NCBI RefSeq assembly: GCF_004402215.1
Contig: NZ_SOEZ01000054.1
Coordinates: forward strand, 1 to 64,000
Source of the DNA: Cryobacterium tagatosivorans
GTDB lineage: Bacteria > Actinomycetota > Actinomycetes > Actinomycetales > Microbacteriaceae
Direction: 5' to 3'
DNA length: 64,000 nt
Position numbers and translations under genes: made by a program. The stretch's first letter is position 1, and each line of letters opens with the position of its first letter. Shown piece after piece: positions 1 through 8,354 of the stretch. The notes under the pieces are model-generated. The model had not been told where the DNA came from. It saw only the letters and a list, made by a program, of their open reading frames with translations, and made no database searches.

Positions 1-302
1 GGCACGGGCGCGGCGGCCGGCACGGGCGCGGCGGCCGGCACGGCGGCGGCGTCCGCGGCCTGGTCCGAGTGGATCGTGATGATCGCCGTCCCGACGTCCA
101 CCGTGCTCCCGGCCGGGACCAGGATCTCGCCGACGACGCCGACGAACGGGGACGGCAACTCGACGAGCGACTTGGCGGTCTCGATCTCGACGAGGACCTG
201 GTTGATGGTCACCGTGTCGCCGGGAGCCACCTTCCACTCGACGATCTCGGCTTCGGTGAGCCCTTCGCCGACATCCGGGAGGGTGAACTTCGACACGGTC
301 AT
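1..302 (-). CDS. bkdC: 2-oxoacid dehydrogenase E2 (dihydrolipoamide acyltransferase), N-terminal part, cut by window edge
   Basis: E2 core subunit of a 2-oxoacid dehydrogenase complex, which carries the acyl group on a lipoyl arm. About 100 residues are visible. They form a lipoyl domain beginning [20 protein letters not shown], with the lipoylated lysine at about residue 44 in the ETAKS motif. An Ala/Pro linker follows, encoded in part by two exact 18-bp direct repeats at 1-36. The catalytic domain lies outside the window. A good ribosome site (AAGGAAGG) precedes the ATG. It is the last visible gene of an operon behind E1 beta, 29 bp downstream. The substrate (branched-chain 2-oxoacids or pyruvate) cannot be decided here, so the bkd symbol is a best guess. 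Confidence 0.88.
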   Translation of the reverse strand, partial: MTVSKFTLPDVGEGLTEAEIVEWKVAPGDTVTINQVLVEIETAKSLVELPSPFVGVVGEILVPAGSTVDVGTAIITIHSDQAADAAAVPAAAPVPAAAPV

Positions 303-331
303 GCTGTGCCTTCCTTGAGACGAATCATGGG

Positions 332-1363
332 TCAGTAGGCGAGGGCGCGGTCGATGGCCTCGAGGACGCGGTCGGGGCTCGGCAGGAAGTGGGTCTCCAC
401 GGCCGCCGGCGGGAACGGGGTGTCGAAGGACGAGACCCGCAGCACGGGGGCCTCGAGCGTGTAAAACGCCTTCTCGGCGACGGTCGCGGCGATTTCGGAG
501 CCGACGCTGACGTTGCCGTGCGCCTCCTGGGCGACGACCAGGTGGCCGGTCTTCTCCACGGAGGCGAGGATCGGTCCGTAGTCGATCGGCGAGAGCGAGC
601 GGAGGTCGACGACCTCGATGCTGATGCCCTCCGCCTGGGCGATGTCGGCGGCCTGGAGCAGCACGCTGACCATGGCGCCGTGGCCGACCACCGTGACATC
701 CGTCCCGGTGCGCACGACGCGGCTGGCGTGCAGCGGGGCGCCGCTCTCACCGAAGTGCACCTCGCCCTTGGGCCAGTACCGGCTTTTCGGTTCGAAGAAG
801 ATCACCGGGTCGTCGGAGGCGATGGCCTCCTGCATCATCCAGTAGGCGTCGTGCGGGTTCGACGGGCTGACCACGCGGAGACCCGGCGTGTGCGCGAAGT
901 ACGCCTCCGGGCTTTCCTGGTGGTGCTCGATCGAGCCGATGTGGCCGCCGTAGGGGATGCGGATGACGACGGGCATGATCAGCCCGCCTTCGTGGCGGTT
1001 GCGCATGCGCGCCAGCTGGCTGGTGATCTGGTCGAAGCCGGGGAAGACGAAGCCGTCGAACTGGATCTCGCAGACCGGGCGGAAGCCGCGCATCGCCAGG
1101 CCGATCGCCGTGCCGATGATCCCGGATTCGGCCAGCGGGGTGTCCAGGACGCGCTTGTCACCGAACTCGGCGAAGAGTCCCTCGGTCACGCGGAAGACGC
1201 CGCCGAGCGGGCCGATGTCCTCGCCCATCAGCAGGACCTTCGGGTCGGCCAGCATGGCCTGCCGGAGCCCGGCGTTCAGGGCCTTCGTCATGGGCAGGTT
1301 CGCGGATGCCGCGGCGGCGCCGGCGCTCGCGGTCGAGCCCGGGGTCACGGCCTCGCCGTTCAT
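332..1363 (-). CDS. bkdB: 2-oxoacid dehydrogenase E1 component, beta subunit
   Basis: Beta subunit (343 aa) of the thiamine-diphosphate E1 heterotetramer, which decarboxylates 2-oxoacids and passes the acyl group to the E2 lipoyl arm. The sequence has the family's conserved N-terminal block ([17 protein letters not shown]) and a transketolase pyrimidine-binding domain, followed by the C-terminal domain ([18 protein letters not shown] region). Length is normal. Its start overlaps the E1 alpha stop by 4 bp (ATGA), so the two subunits are translationally coupled. It could serve a branched-chain or a pyruvate complex; families of this type in actinobacteria are annotated both ways. Confidence 0.93.
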   Translation of the reverse strand: MNGEAVTPGSTASAGAAAASANLPMTKALNAGLRQAMLADPKVLLMGEDIGPLGGVFRVTEGLFAEFGDKRVLDTPLAESGIIGTAIGLAMRGFRPVCEIQFDGFVFPGFDQITSQLARMRNRHEGGLIMPVVIRIPYGGHIGSIEHHQESPEAYFAHTPGLRVVSPSNPHDAYWMMQEAIASDDPVIFFEPKSRYWPKGEVHFGESGAPLHASRVVRTGTDVTVVGHGAMVSVLLQAADIAQAEGISIEVVDLRSLSPIDYGPILASVEKTGHLVVAQEAHGNVSVGSEIAATVAEKAFYTLEAPVLRVSSFDTPFPPAAVETHFLPSPDRVLEAIDRALAY

Positions 1364-2490
1364 GCCTGGCCACCTTCGAAGGATGCCTCGTAGCGTTCGA
1401 GCCAGGTCTTCTGCTCGGCGATCAGCGGGTGGGGCTCGGCGTACACGTTGTCGAAGATGACCGAGCGTTCCGGCGCGCGGATCTCCAGCGCCCGGCGGCG
1501 CACATCGGAGGCGTAGTCGGCGGCTTCCTCATCCACGGAGTCGAGGAATTCCTGCTCCACGCCGAGTCCCTGCAGGTAGGTGCGGAATCGCACGATCGGG
1601 TCGCGGGCGACCCAGTGGGCCAGTTCCTCCGGGTCCCGGTACTTCGTCGGGTCGTCGGCCGTGGTGTGGGCGCCGACGCGGTAGGTCAGCGCCTCGATCA
1701 GGGCCGGGCCGCGACCGGCGCGCGCGTCATCCATCGACTTCGCGGTCACCGCGTAGCTGGCGAGTACGTCGTTGCCGTCGACCTGGGTTCCCGGCATGCC
1801 GAAGCCGCCCGCCCGCAGGTAGAGCGGCGAGCGTGACTGGCGGGAGACCGGGACCGAAATCGCCCAGTGGTTGTTCTGCAGGAAGAAGACCTGCGGGGTC
1901 TGGTAGCTGGCGGCGAAGACGAGGGCCTCGTTGGCGTCGCCCTGCGAGGATGCGCCGTCGCCGTAGTAGACGATGACCGCCTGGTCGGTCTCCGGGTTGC
2001 CGGTGGCGGTCGAGCCGTCCAGCTGCATGCCCATCGCGTAGCCGGTGGCGTGCAGGGTCTGCGAGGCGAGCACCAGGGTGTAGAGGTGGAAGTTGCCGTG
2101 GTCTTCCGGGTTCCAGCCGCCGAGCGTGACGCCGCGCAGCATCCGGAGGATGTCGACGAGGTCGAGCCCCCGGATCATGCCGACGACATGCTCGCGGTAC
2201 GACGGGAAGACGTGGTCCTGCGATCGTGTGGCGTAGGCGGAGCCGACCTGGGCCGCCTCCTGTCCGTGGCTGGGCACCCAGAGGGCGAGCTGGCCCTGGC
2301 GCTGCAGGTTGGCCGCCTCGGTGTCGAACTTCCGCACGACGACCATGTCGCGGTAGAACCGGCGGTAGTCGTCCTCGGTCAGTCGATCGAGGTAGGGCAG
2401 GAACTCGGCCGCGGCGTCGTTCGGCCGAAACACACCCTCCGTGGAGAGCAGCTGCACGGTCGGGAGTGCGTCATTGGGGGTGGCTGGCAC
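1360..2490 (-). CDS. bkdA: 2-oxoacid dehydrogenase E1 component, alpha subunit
   Basis: Alpha subunit (376 aa) of the E1 decarboxylase. The thiamine-diphosphate/Mg motif is visible: GDG at about residues 177-179 and the closing NN at 206-207. An LQRQGQLALWVPSHGQEA block near residue 61 is typical of the BkdA/PdhA-like branch of actinobacteria. It lies only 4 bp downstream of the aminotransferase gene and overlaps the beta-subunit gene. The grouping of an aminotransferase with an oxoacid dehydrogenase suggests amino-acid catabolism, where deamination would be followed by oxidative decarboxylation. That pathway assignment is inferred from gene order alone. Confidence 0.93.
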   Translation of the reverse strand: MPATPNDALPTVQLLSTEGVFRPNDAAAEFLPYLDRLTEDDYRRFYRDMVVVRKFDTEAANLQRQGQLALWVPSHGQEAAQVGSAYATRSQDHVFPSYREHVVGMIRGLDLVDILRMLRGVTLGGWNPEDHGNFHLYTLVLASQTLHATGYAMGMQLDGSTATGNPETDQAVIVYYGDGASSQGDANEALVFAASYQTPQVFFLQNNHWAISVPVSRQSRSPLYLRAGGFGMPGTQVDGNDVLASYAVTAKSMDDARAGRGPALIEALTYRVGAHTTADDPTKYRDPEELAHWVARDPIVRFRTYLQGLGVEQEFLDSVDEEAADYASDVRRRALEIRAPERSVIFDNVYAEPHPLIAEQKTWLERYEASFEGGQA

Positions 2491-2494
2491 GGTT

Positions 2495-3601
2495 CTAACC
2501 TAACCGGCGTGCCGGGTTGCCCGCCGGTAGATCTCCAACAATGTCAGCCGCGATCCGTAGGAGTTTCTCCACAGCCTCTCCCTCGCCGATCGACACCCGG
2601 ATGCCGTCCGGCTGGAAGGCGCGCACGACGAGTCCGGCGGCGAAGAGCCGGTCGGCGACCTCGGTCGTCTGCTCGCCGGTGGGCAGCCAGAGGAAGTTGC
2701 CCTGGGGGTTCGGAATGTTCCAGCCCTGGCTGGTGAGCGCCTGCCAGGCCGCGTCGCGTCGCTCGGCGATGACCTCGACCCGGGCGAGCAGCTCGCGTTC
2801 GACGTCGAGGGAGGCGATCGCAGCGGCGCCGGCCGGCCCGGTCACGGACAGCGGGATCGCCGTGGAGCGGGCGGCGTCCAGGATCGGGACGGGGCCGAGG
2901 GCGTAGCCGACCCGGAGCCCGGCGAGCCCGTAGGCCTTGGAGAAGGTGCGCAGCACGACCAGGTTGGGGTACCGGGCGAGCAGCGGTGGGCCCTTGACCG
3001 CGTCCGGGGCGGTCACGAACTCGGCGTATGCCTCGTCGAGAATGACCAGGAGATCCTTCGGGACGACGGCCATGAACGCGTCGAATTCCTCGGCCGTGAC
3101 GATCGTCCCGGTCGGGTTGTTCGGGCTGCAGACGATGACGACGCGGGTGCGGTCGTTGATGGCGGCGGCCATTTCGGGCAGGTCGTGCCCGTGGTTGGCG
3201 CGGTTCGGCACCTGCACGCTGGTCGCGCCGCTGACCGTGACCAGGCCGGGGTAGGCCTCGAACGAGCGCCAGGAGTACAGCACCTCATCGCCGGGTCCGG
3301 CCGCGGCGAGGATCAGCTGGGCCAGCAGGGCCACCGACCCGGAGCCCACGTGCACCTCGTCGGAGCTGACACCGAACCTGGCGGCGAGCCGTTCCCGGAG
3401 CGCGAGGGCGGAGGCATCCGGGTAGCGGTTGAACGCGGTGGCGGCGTTGACCGCCTCGATGACGCTGGGCAGCGGGTCGAACGGGTTCTCATTGCTCGAG
3501 AGCTTGAACGCCGCCGCGTCGGCCGGTTTGCCCTGGCGGTAGGCAGGCAGGGCAACGATCTCGGGACGCAGACGGACTGATGGCAGGTCAGAGGGGCTCA
3601 C
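2495..3601 (-). CDS. hisC: histidinol-phosphate / aromatic aminotransferase (HisC/Pat family)
   Basis: PLP-dependent fold-type I aminotransferase of 368 aa. Visible motifs are SSNENPF near residue 35, CSPNNPTGT at about 158-166, the aspartate in DEAYAEF at 189, and the PLP lysine in [14 protein letters not shown] (about K222). The start is a GTG. No other histidine genes are nearby and the gene heads the E1-E2 operon. It may therefore be the actinobacterial aromatic aminotransferase (Pat), a HisC paralogue, rather than the biosynthetic HisC. Automated annotation usually calls both histidinol-phosphate transaminase. It is divergent from the holin-like gene, with 73 bp between starts. Confidence 0.85.
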   Translation of the reverse strand: MSPSDLPSVRLRPEIVALPAYRQGKPADAAAFKLSSNENPFDPLPSVIEAVNAATAFNRYPDASALALRERLAARFGVSSDEVHVGSGSVALLAQLILAAAGPGDEVLYSWRSFEAYPGLVTVSGATSVQVPNRANHGHDLPEMAAAINDRTRVVIVCSPNNPTGTIVTAEEFDAFMAVVPKDLLVILDEAYAEFVTAPDAVKGPPLLARYPNLVVLRTFSKAYGLAGLRVGYALGPVPILDAARSTAIPLSVTGPAGAAAIASLDVERELLARVEVIAERRDAAWQALTSQGWNIPNPQGNFLWLPTGEQTTEVADRLFAAGLVVRAFQPDGIRVSIGEGEAVEKLLRIAADIVGDLPAGNPARRLG

Positions 3602-3674
3602 TCGGCGAGTCTACGCCGCGGCATATTCACCTGACCGCATGCGCGATGCCCCGGTCCGGTGCCATAGTGGAGCC

Positions 3675-4067
3675 ATGGGCAGATTCCTGATCAAGCTGAT
3701 CGTCAACGCCGTCGCGCTGTGGCTGACAACCCTGGTCGTCACCGGCGTGCACGTGGTGCCGTACGCGGACGACTCGACGGCCGTCTTCGTCACCTTCCTG
3801 CTCGTCGCCCTGATCTTCGGCCTGGTCAACACGTTCATCGGCACGGTCGTGCACATCATCGCGCTGCCGCTGTACATCCTCACCCTCGGCCTGCTCGCGC
3901 TCGTCGTGAACGGCCTGCTCCTGATGCTCGCCGCCTGGATCTCCAGCCTGATGGGCTTCGGCCTCGTCGTCGACGACCTCTGGTCCGGCGTGCTGGGCGC
4001 GCTCGTGCTGGGCATCATCAGCTGGCTGCTCGGGCTGCTCACGCGTCCGCTCACTTCGAGGCGATAG
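3675..4067 (+). CDS. phage holin family (PF04020-like) four-helix membrane protein
   Basis: A 130-residue, very hydrophobic protein with about four membrane segments (MGRFLIKLIVNAVALWLTTL start; LIFGLVNTFIGTVV; LYILTLGLLALVVNGLLLML; GVLGALVLGIISWLLGLL). This matches the small membrane family labelled phage holin 4 superfamily, which is common on bacterial chromosomes and has no established lytic role there. The start was placed at MGRFLIK because a GGAG lies just upstream; a start 12 codons earlier has no support. The last 17 bp overlap the convergent hydrolase gene. No phage genes are nearby. Confidence 0.8.
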   Translation: MGRFLIKLIVNAVALWLTTLVVTGVHVVPYADDSTAVFVTFLLVALIFGLVNTFIGTVVHIIALPLYILTLGLLALVVNGLLLMLAAWISSLMGFGLVVDDLWSGVLGALVLGIISWLLGLLTRPLTSRR

Positions 4068-5631
4068 CGCCCGATCGGGAGCCCCGCCAGCGCGTGGCAA
4101 CGCCCGGTGCCGTGCCCACGGTCGCCGCGAGGAGCGAGCGGAGATCGACCAGCGCCGGAGCCGGCGAGGCGTCCACCAGGCGGGCCGTCTCCCGGTAGTT
4201 GACCAGCCCGTGAGCCGGAAGCGGCGAGGCCGGCACCGCCGCGTCGGCGTACAGCTCCCGGCGCACGGTGAGGCGCGCGGGCGCATCGCCGGCGGATCCG
4301 CCGAACGCGGGCACAAGGTCCTCGGCGTGCTCGACCGCGACCGTGGGCAGCCCGGGCGGCACCGGAACCTGGGCGACCGGCGCGCCGAAGGTGGCCACCG
4401 CGACGGTGTGGAACTCCCCGGCCGCGGCCAGCTGCGCCGCGACGAGGCCACCCTGGGAATGGCCGACCGGGATCACCGCGTCGGTGGGGCGGATGCCGGC
4501 CTCGCGCATCGCCTGGACGACGGCCCGGTACGAGCCGGCACCCTGCTCGGCGACGGCGGTGATGTTGGAGGTCATGTCCCACGGTTCGCCGGCCGAGACC
4601 GGGCTCCACTCGGCGGTGCCCCCGATATAGACCAGCCAGGCGGCGTCTTCGGCGCCGCCGTAGCGCTCGATGCGCACCTGCGGGCCGCCCCGGGAGACCG
4701 CGGGGATCCGGGCGGCGAGGTCCGCGAACCCGGCCGGCGGTGCGGCCGGCCGCGGCCGGCCGACACGGGCCACCGTGACCGGCGTCTCCCGGAGCATCCC
4801 GATCGAGCGCGCCACGGCGAGCGTGCCGGCGGCCGAGGTCGTCACCCCGAGCAGCGCGGCCCCCTCGTCGCCGAGCGCGGCGGACACCGGGAAGGGCAGG
4901 CCGAGGGCGCCGGCCGCGGCGTCATCGACCGAGGACACCAGCAGCCGCACCAGCGCCACCACGGCCGGGTTCGTGAGTAAGCGGGGGTCCGGACGGAGGG
5001 CGCCGCGTTCGTCGCGGCGTTCGTCGCCGTGTTCGCCGCCGTGTTCGCCGTCGTGTTCGTCGCCGTGTTCGTCGCCGTGTTCGTCGCCGTGTTCGCCGCC
5101 GCGTTCGCCGCCGCGTTCGCCGCCGCGTTCGTCGCCGCGTTCGTCGTCGTGCCGGCCGTCGTGCGGCAGCAGGCCGGCAAGCAGCCAGGCCACCGTGCCG
5201 GCCGTGGCGGCCGGGATCGCGGCGGCGAGGATCAACGGAGCCAGGCGTCCCAGGGTGTGCCCCACCCAGGCTCCCGCGAAGCGGGCGAGCATCTCTGCGG
5301 TCCGCTCTGCCTGCCCGTACGCCTCCGCGGCCGCCACGAGCGATTCGGCCAGTTCCCCGCTCCGGGTTTCGATCGCGTCGATGCTCTGCCGGGCCGCGAA
5401 GACCATCAGGCCGGGCTCGCCGGCCGACCACATCGGCGCCGGCTTGTCCTCCAGCGTGCGGATGCGTTCGAGTCGCGCCCGCCAGTCCGTCGCGTCGGCG
5501 TGCAGGAGCGCCAGCCGCGCCGCCTGCGCGAGCAGCGCGTCGGTGGCGACCATCGTGGTGCCGCCGCCGGAGAGCACGAGCGCGCCCGGGTCGTCGCGTC
5601 CGTTTCTTCCGCTGCCGGCCGGCCCGGTCAT
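4051..5631 (-). CDS. alpha/beta-hydrolase (lipase-like) with internal charged repeat
   Basis: A 526-residue protein with three recognisable parts. Residues 30-150 are helical, like a WXG-type bundle, and end in a hydrophobic stretch (LAPLILAAAIPAATAGTVAWLLAG). Residues 159-210 are a low-complexity run of Asp, Glu, His, Arg and Gly. Residues 320-480 look like an alpha/beta hydrolase, with nucleophile Ser392 in GHSQGG, a candidate acid Asp438 and a candidate His474. The start ATG overlaps the stop of the small WXG-like gene (ATGA), so the pair is co-translated. The substrate is unknown. The pairing resembles polymorphic surface or secreted hydrolases with helical-hairpin partners, but no type VII secretion ATPase is visible. 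Confidence 0.75.
   Translation of the reverse strand: MTGPAGSGRNGRDDPGALVLSGGGTTMVATDALLAQAARLALLHADATDWRARLERIRTLEDKPAPMWSAGEPGLMVFAARQSIDAIETRSGELAESLVAAAEAYGQAERTAEMLARFAGAWVGHTLGRLAPLILAAAIPAATAGTVAWLLAGLLPHDGRHDDERGDERGGERGGERGGEHGDEHGDEHGDEHDGEHGGEHGDERRDERGALRPDPRLLTNPAVVALVRLLVSSVDDAAAGALGLPFPVSAALGDEGAALLGVTTSAAGTLAVARSIGMLRETPVTVARVGRPRPAAPPAGFADLAARIPAVSRGGPQVRIERYGGAEDAAWLVYIGGTAEWSPVSAGEPWDMTSNITAVAEQGAGSYRAVVQAMREAGIRPTDAVIPVGHSQGGLVAAQLAAAGEFHTVAVATFGAPVAQVPVPPGLPTVAVEHAEDLVPAFGGSAGDAPARLTVRRELYADAAVPASPLPAHGLVNYRETARLVDASPAPALVDLRSLLAATVGTAPGVATRWRGSRSGAIASK
5002..5157 (-). repeat. 12-bp-type coding repeat (His/Asp/Glu/Arg/Gly) inside the hydrolase gene
   Basis: A stretch of about 156 bp built from variants of a 12-bp unit (gttcgtcgccgt / gttcgccgccgc on the plus strand). 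It encodes repeated E-R/H-G-D/G tetrapeptides at residues 159-210 of the hydrolase. The copies are imperfect but strongly periodic, so copy number is likely to vary between strains. Confidence 0.85.
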
Positions 5632-5927
5632 CCGGCCGTGAGCCTCGAGATAGCGGTGTGCACGGCGTCGAGGGCGTCGTCGAGCTGCCGGCCGGCCCGG
5701 CAGAGGTCGCCGGCCAGGTCGCCGAGGCGTGCGGCGTAGTCCCGGTGCGCCGCCGACTGCCACGAGTCGCCGAGGTCGGCCGCCGCCACCGCGGCCGAGG
5801 CCAGGCCGACCTCGTCCCGGAGGCCGTGCAGCAGCATCCGTTGCTCGCGCAGGGCCGAAAGGCGCTCGGCGCGCCGTTCGGCGTCCGTCGGGTCGCCGAA
5901 CAGGCCAGCGGGCGGCAGTCCCTGCAC
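5628..5927 (-). CDS. small WXG-like helical protein, partner of the hydrolase
   Basis: A 99-residue protein, predicted almost entirely helical, with a W-Q-S turn near the middle (DLGDSWQSAAHRDYAARL) and an aromatic residue about nine positions later. This spacing resembles WXG100-type helical hairpins. The GTG start was chosen because AGGAGGT sits 4 nt upstream; a longer reading to an ATG at 5999 would add an Arg-rich tail with no ribosome site. Its stop overlaps the hydrolase start. The role is unknown; it may act as a chaperone or secretion partner of the hydrolase. Confidence 0.6.
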   Translation of the reverse strand: MQGLPPAGLFGDPTDAERRAERLSALREQRMLLHGLRDEVGLASAAVAAADLGDSWQSAAHRDYAARLGDLAGDLCRAGRQLDDALDAVHTAISRLTAG

Positions 5928-6053
5928 GGCACCTCCTCGATCGATTCGAGGGTGCCAGCGCCTGCGGCGCCTCGCCCGGACGCGCCGATGTTCGTTCACT
6001 GTTCAGGAAATGGGCGGGTGTGCAGGACGGGAAACGGGGGCCACAATGGGGGG

Positions 6054-6581
6054 ATGAGTTTCGCCGCCCTCAACCCCGATGAGGCGACACCCTTCCGCAT
6101 AATTTTCGTGTGCACCGGCAACATCTGCCGCTCCCCGATGGCGGAGGTGATGTTGCGCGACCTGATCACGCGCTCCGGGTTGAGCCGGCTGATCACCACG
6201 AGCTCCGCGGGCACCGGCGACTGGCATGTGGGCGAGCAGGCCGACGGCCGCACGATCACCGCCCTGGCCAAGCGCGGCTACGACGGCAGCCACCACCGCG
6301 CGCGCCAGTTCGACCCGGCCTGGTTCACCGACCTGGACCTCGTCGTCGTCCTCGACCGGTCGCAGGAGCGCATCCTGCGCAACTGGGCCGGCACCGATCA
6401 TGACCGCAGCAAGGTCCGCCTGCTGCTCAGTTTCGACCCCGACCAGGCGGTCCTGCAGGACGTTCCCGACCCGTATTACTCCGACGATGCTTTGTTTGAC
6501 TCGGTTTTAGGCATGATTGATAGTGCGAACCAGGCGCTCTTCAAGCAGCTCGCACCCGCAATCAGACAGGGAGTCCGATGA
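6054..6581 (+). CDS. low-molecular-weight protein-tyrosine phosphatase
   Basis: A 175-residue phosphatase of the LMW-PTP family, which removes phosphate from tyrosines by a cysteinyl-phosphate intermediate. The P-loop CX5R is visible as C20-TGNIC-R26-S, and the general-acid loop as DPYYSD near the C-terminus. The start ATG at 6054 has only G-rich sequence upstream. The stop overlaps purB by 4 bp (ATGA). Linkage to purB does not indicate its substrate. Confidence 0.9.
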   Translation: MSFAALNPDEATPFRIIFVCTGNICRSPMAEVMLRDLITRSGLSRLITTSSAGTGDWHVGEQADGRTITALAKRGYDGSHHRARQFDPAWFTDLDLVVVLDRSQERILRNWAGTDHDRSKVRLLLSFDPDQAVLQDVPDPYYSDDALFDSVLGMIDSANQALFKQLAPAIRQGVR

Positions 6582-7960
6582 GTCCACTACCCCCCCAGGT
6601 CCTCAGCCCGCTCGACGGCCGCTACCGTGCCGCCGTCACCGAACTGGGCGAGTACCTGTCAGAGGCGGGACTCAACCGCGCACGCGTGCAGGTCGAGGTC
6701 GAATGGCTGATCACGCTGACGGACCACAAACTGTTTGGTTCCGCCCCGCTTGACGCGGAGCAGAAGGCCGCCCTGCGCCGGATCGTCACCTCCTTCGGCC
6801 AGGCCGAAATCGACGAGCTCGCCGTGCTCGAGGCCACCACCCGGCATGATGTCAAGGCCGTCGAGTACCTCGTGCGCCGCCGCCTGGCGTCCCTCGGCCT
6901 CGAGCAGATCAGCGAACTGACCCACTTCGCGGCCACCAGCGAGGACATCAACAACCTCGCCTACGCGCTGACCGTGCGGGAGGCCGTGCGCGACGTCTGG
7001 CTGCCCAAGCTTCGTGCCGTGATCGGTGCCCTGCGCGGCCGGGCCGAGGAGTACCGGGCCGACGCCATGCTCGCCCGCACCCACGGCCAGCCGGCGACAC
7101 CGACGACCATGGGCAAGGAAATCGCCGTCTTCGTTTACCGCCTGGAGCGGATCGCCGGCCAGGTCGAAGCCAACGACTACCTCGGCAAGTTCAGCGGCGC
7201 CACCGGCACGTTCGCCGCCCACGTCGCGGCAGAGCCGTCCGTCGACTGGCCGGCCATCTCGCGTGAGTTCGTCGAGGGCCTCGGCCTCACCTGGAACCCG
7301 CTGACAACGCAGATCGAGTCCCACGATTGGCAGGCCGAGCTCTACGCGAAGGTCTCGCACGCCAACCGGGTGCTGCACAACCTGGCCACCGACATCTGGA
7401 GCTACATCTCGATCGGCTACTTCCGCCAGATCCCCCAGGCCGGGGCGACCGGTTCGTCGACCATGCCGCACAAGATCAACCCGATCCGGTTCGAGAACGC
7501 CGAGGCCAACCTGGAGCTCTCGAGCGCCATCCTCGACTCGCTCTCGGCCACCCTCGTCACCTCACGCCTGCAGCGCGACCTGACCGACTCGACCACGCAG
7601 CGCAACATCGGCGTGGGGTTCGGCCACTCCCTGCTCGCGCTCGACAACATCGTGCGGGGCCTCGGCGAGATCGACATCGACCGGGTGCTGCTCGCGGCCG
7701 ACCTCGATGCGAACTGGGAGATCCTCGGCGAGGCGATCCAGACCGTCATCCGCGCCGAGGTCACGGCCGGGCGCTCCACGATCGAGGACCCCTACGCGCT
7801 GCTCAAGGAGCTGACCCGCGGCAAGCGCATCGGGCAGGCCGACCTGGCCGCATTCGTCTCGGCCCTCGAGATCGGCGACGCCGCCAGGCAGCGCCTGCTG
7901 GCCCTCACCCCGGCCGGCTACGTCGGCCTGGCCGACCCGCTCATCGACCACCTGCGCTAA
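6578..7960 (+). CDS. purB: adenylosuccinate lyase
   Basis: Adenylosuccinate lyase (460 aa) of the fumarase/aspartase superfamily. It splits adenylosuccinate to AMP and fumarate and also acts on SAICAR in purine synthesis. The superfamily signature GSSTMPHKINPIRFENAE is present at about residues 288-305, and TSEDINNLAYAL and ARTHGQPATPTTMGKE are the other active-site blocks. Length is normal. It is coupled to the upstream phosphatase gene by a 4-bp overlap and ends just before a long perfect hairpin. Confidence 0.96.
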   Translation: MSPLPPQVLSPLDGRYRAAVTELGEYLSEAGLNRARVQVEVEWLITLTDHKLFGSAPLDAEQKAALRRIVTSFGQAEIDELAVLEATTRHDVKAVEYLVRRRLASLGLEQISELTHFAATSEDINNLAYALTVREAVRDVWLPKLRAVIGALRGRAEEYRADAMLARTHGQPATPTTMGKEIAVFVYRLERIAGQVEANDYLGKFSGATGTFAAHVAAEPSVDWPAISREFVEGLGLTWNPLTTQIESHDWQAELYAKVSHANRVLHNLATDIWSYISIGYFRQIPQAGATGSSTMPHKINPIRFENAEANLELSSAILDSLSATLVTSRLQRDLTDSTTQRNIGVGFGHSLLALDNIVRGLGEIDIDRVLLAADLDANWEILGEAIQTVIRAEVTAGRSTIEDPYALLKELTRGKRIGQADLAAFVSALEIGDAARQRLLALTPAGYVGLADPLIDHLR

Positions 7961-7988
7961 CCCCGCGCCCGGATCGCCCCCGCCCCTC

Positions 7989-8055
7989 TTCGCCGAACCG
8001 TGAGTTTGGCACCTTCCCACGCCGGGTTAAGGTGCCAAACTCACGGTTCGGCGAA
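7989..8055. repeat. perfect 27-bp inverted repeat, 13-nt loop (hairpin after purB)
   Basis: Arms 7989-8015 and 8029-8055 are exact reverse complements (left arm begins TTCGCCGAACCGTGAGTTTG). It lies between convergent genes (purB + and the small membrane gene -). It has no U-tract on either side, so it is an unusually long hairpin rather than a classic terminator, although it may stop both transcripts. It resembles the hairpin at 54038-54104. Confidence 0.9.
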
Positions 8056-8099
8056 TGTGGCGTGGCCGAAATGGGGCGCGCGGGTGACGAGGCGCGCGG

Positions 8100-8354
8100 T
8101 CAGGCGCCGTGGTTTTGTTCGTCGAGGTCGGACTTCTCGGCGTCGTTCGGCTTCATGTTCAGCGTGAACATGGCGACCGCGATGAGCACGACGATGAACG
8201 TGATGCCCAGGGAGATCACGGACAGCACGACCTGGCGCGTGGCCATGAGCACGACGAGTCCGACGACCAGGGCCAGCACGCCGGAGAATCCGACGAGTTC
8301 GGCCGGCCTCAGCCTCTCGGATCGGCTGGGCTGGTGCGGGGTGTTCTGGGTCAC
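8100..8354 (-). CDS. small two-helix membrane protein
   Basis: An 84-residue protein with two hydrophobic segments (LVGFSGVLALVVGLVVLMATRQ and LSVISLGITFIVVLIAVAMFTL), a charged N-terminus and an acidic C-terminus. I do not recognise a named family. It starts with GTG overlapping the stop of the upstream DUF308-like gene (GTGA), so the two membrane proteins are probably made together. Confidence 0.75.
   Translation of the reverse strand: MTQNTPHQPSRSERLRPAELVGFSGVLALVVGLVVLMATRQVVLSVISLGITFIVVLIAVAMFTLNMKPNDAEKSDLDEQNHGA

Noticed and set aside
3675-4067. Prophage remnant suggested by the holin-like protein
   Set aside because: No other phage genes, integrase or attachment repeats are nearby; the family is common on chromosomes.
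4842-5180. Antisense frame encoding an Asn/Ala/Thr repeat protein
   Set aside because: It is only another reading of the 12-bp repeat in the hydrolase gene, with no ribosome site.
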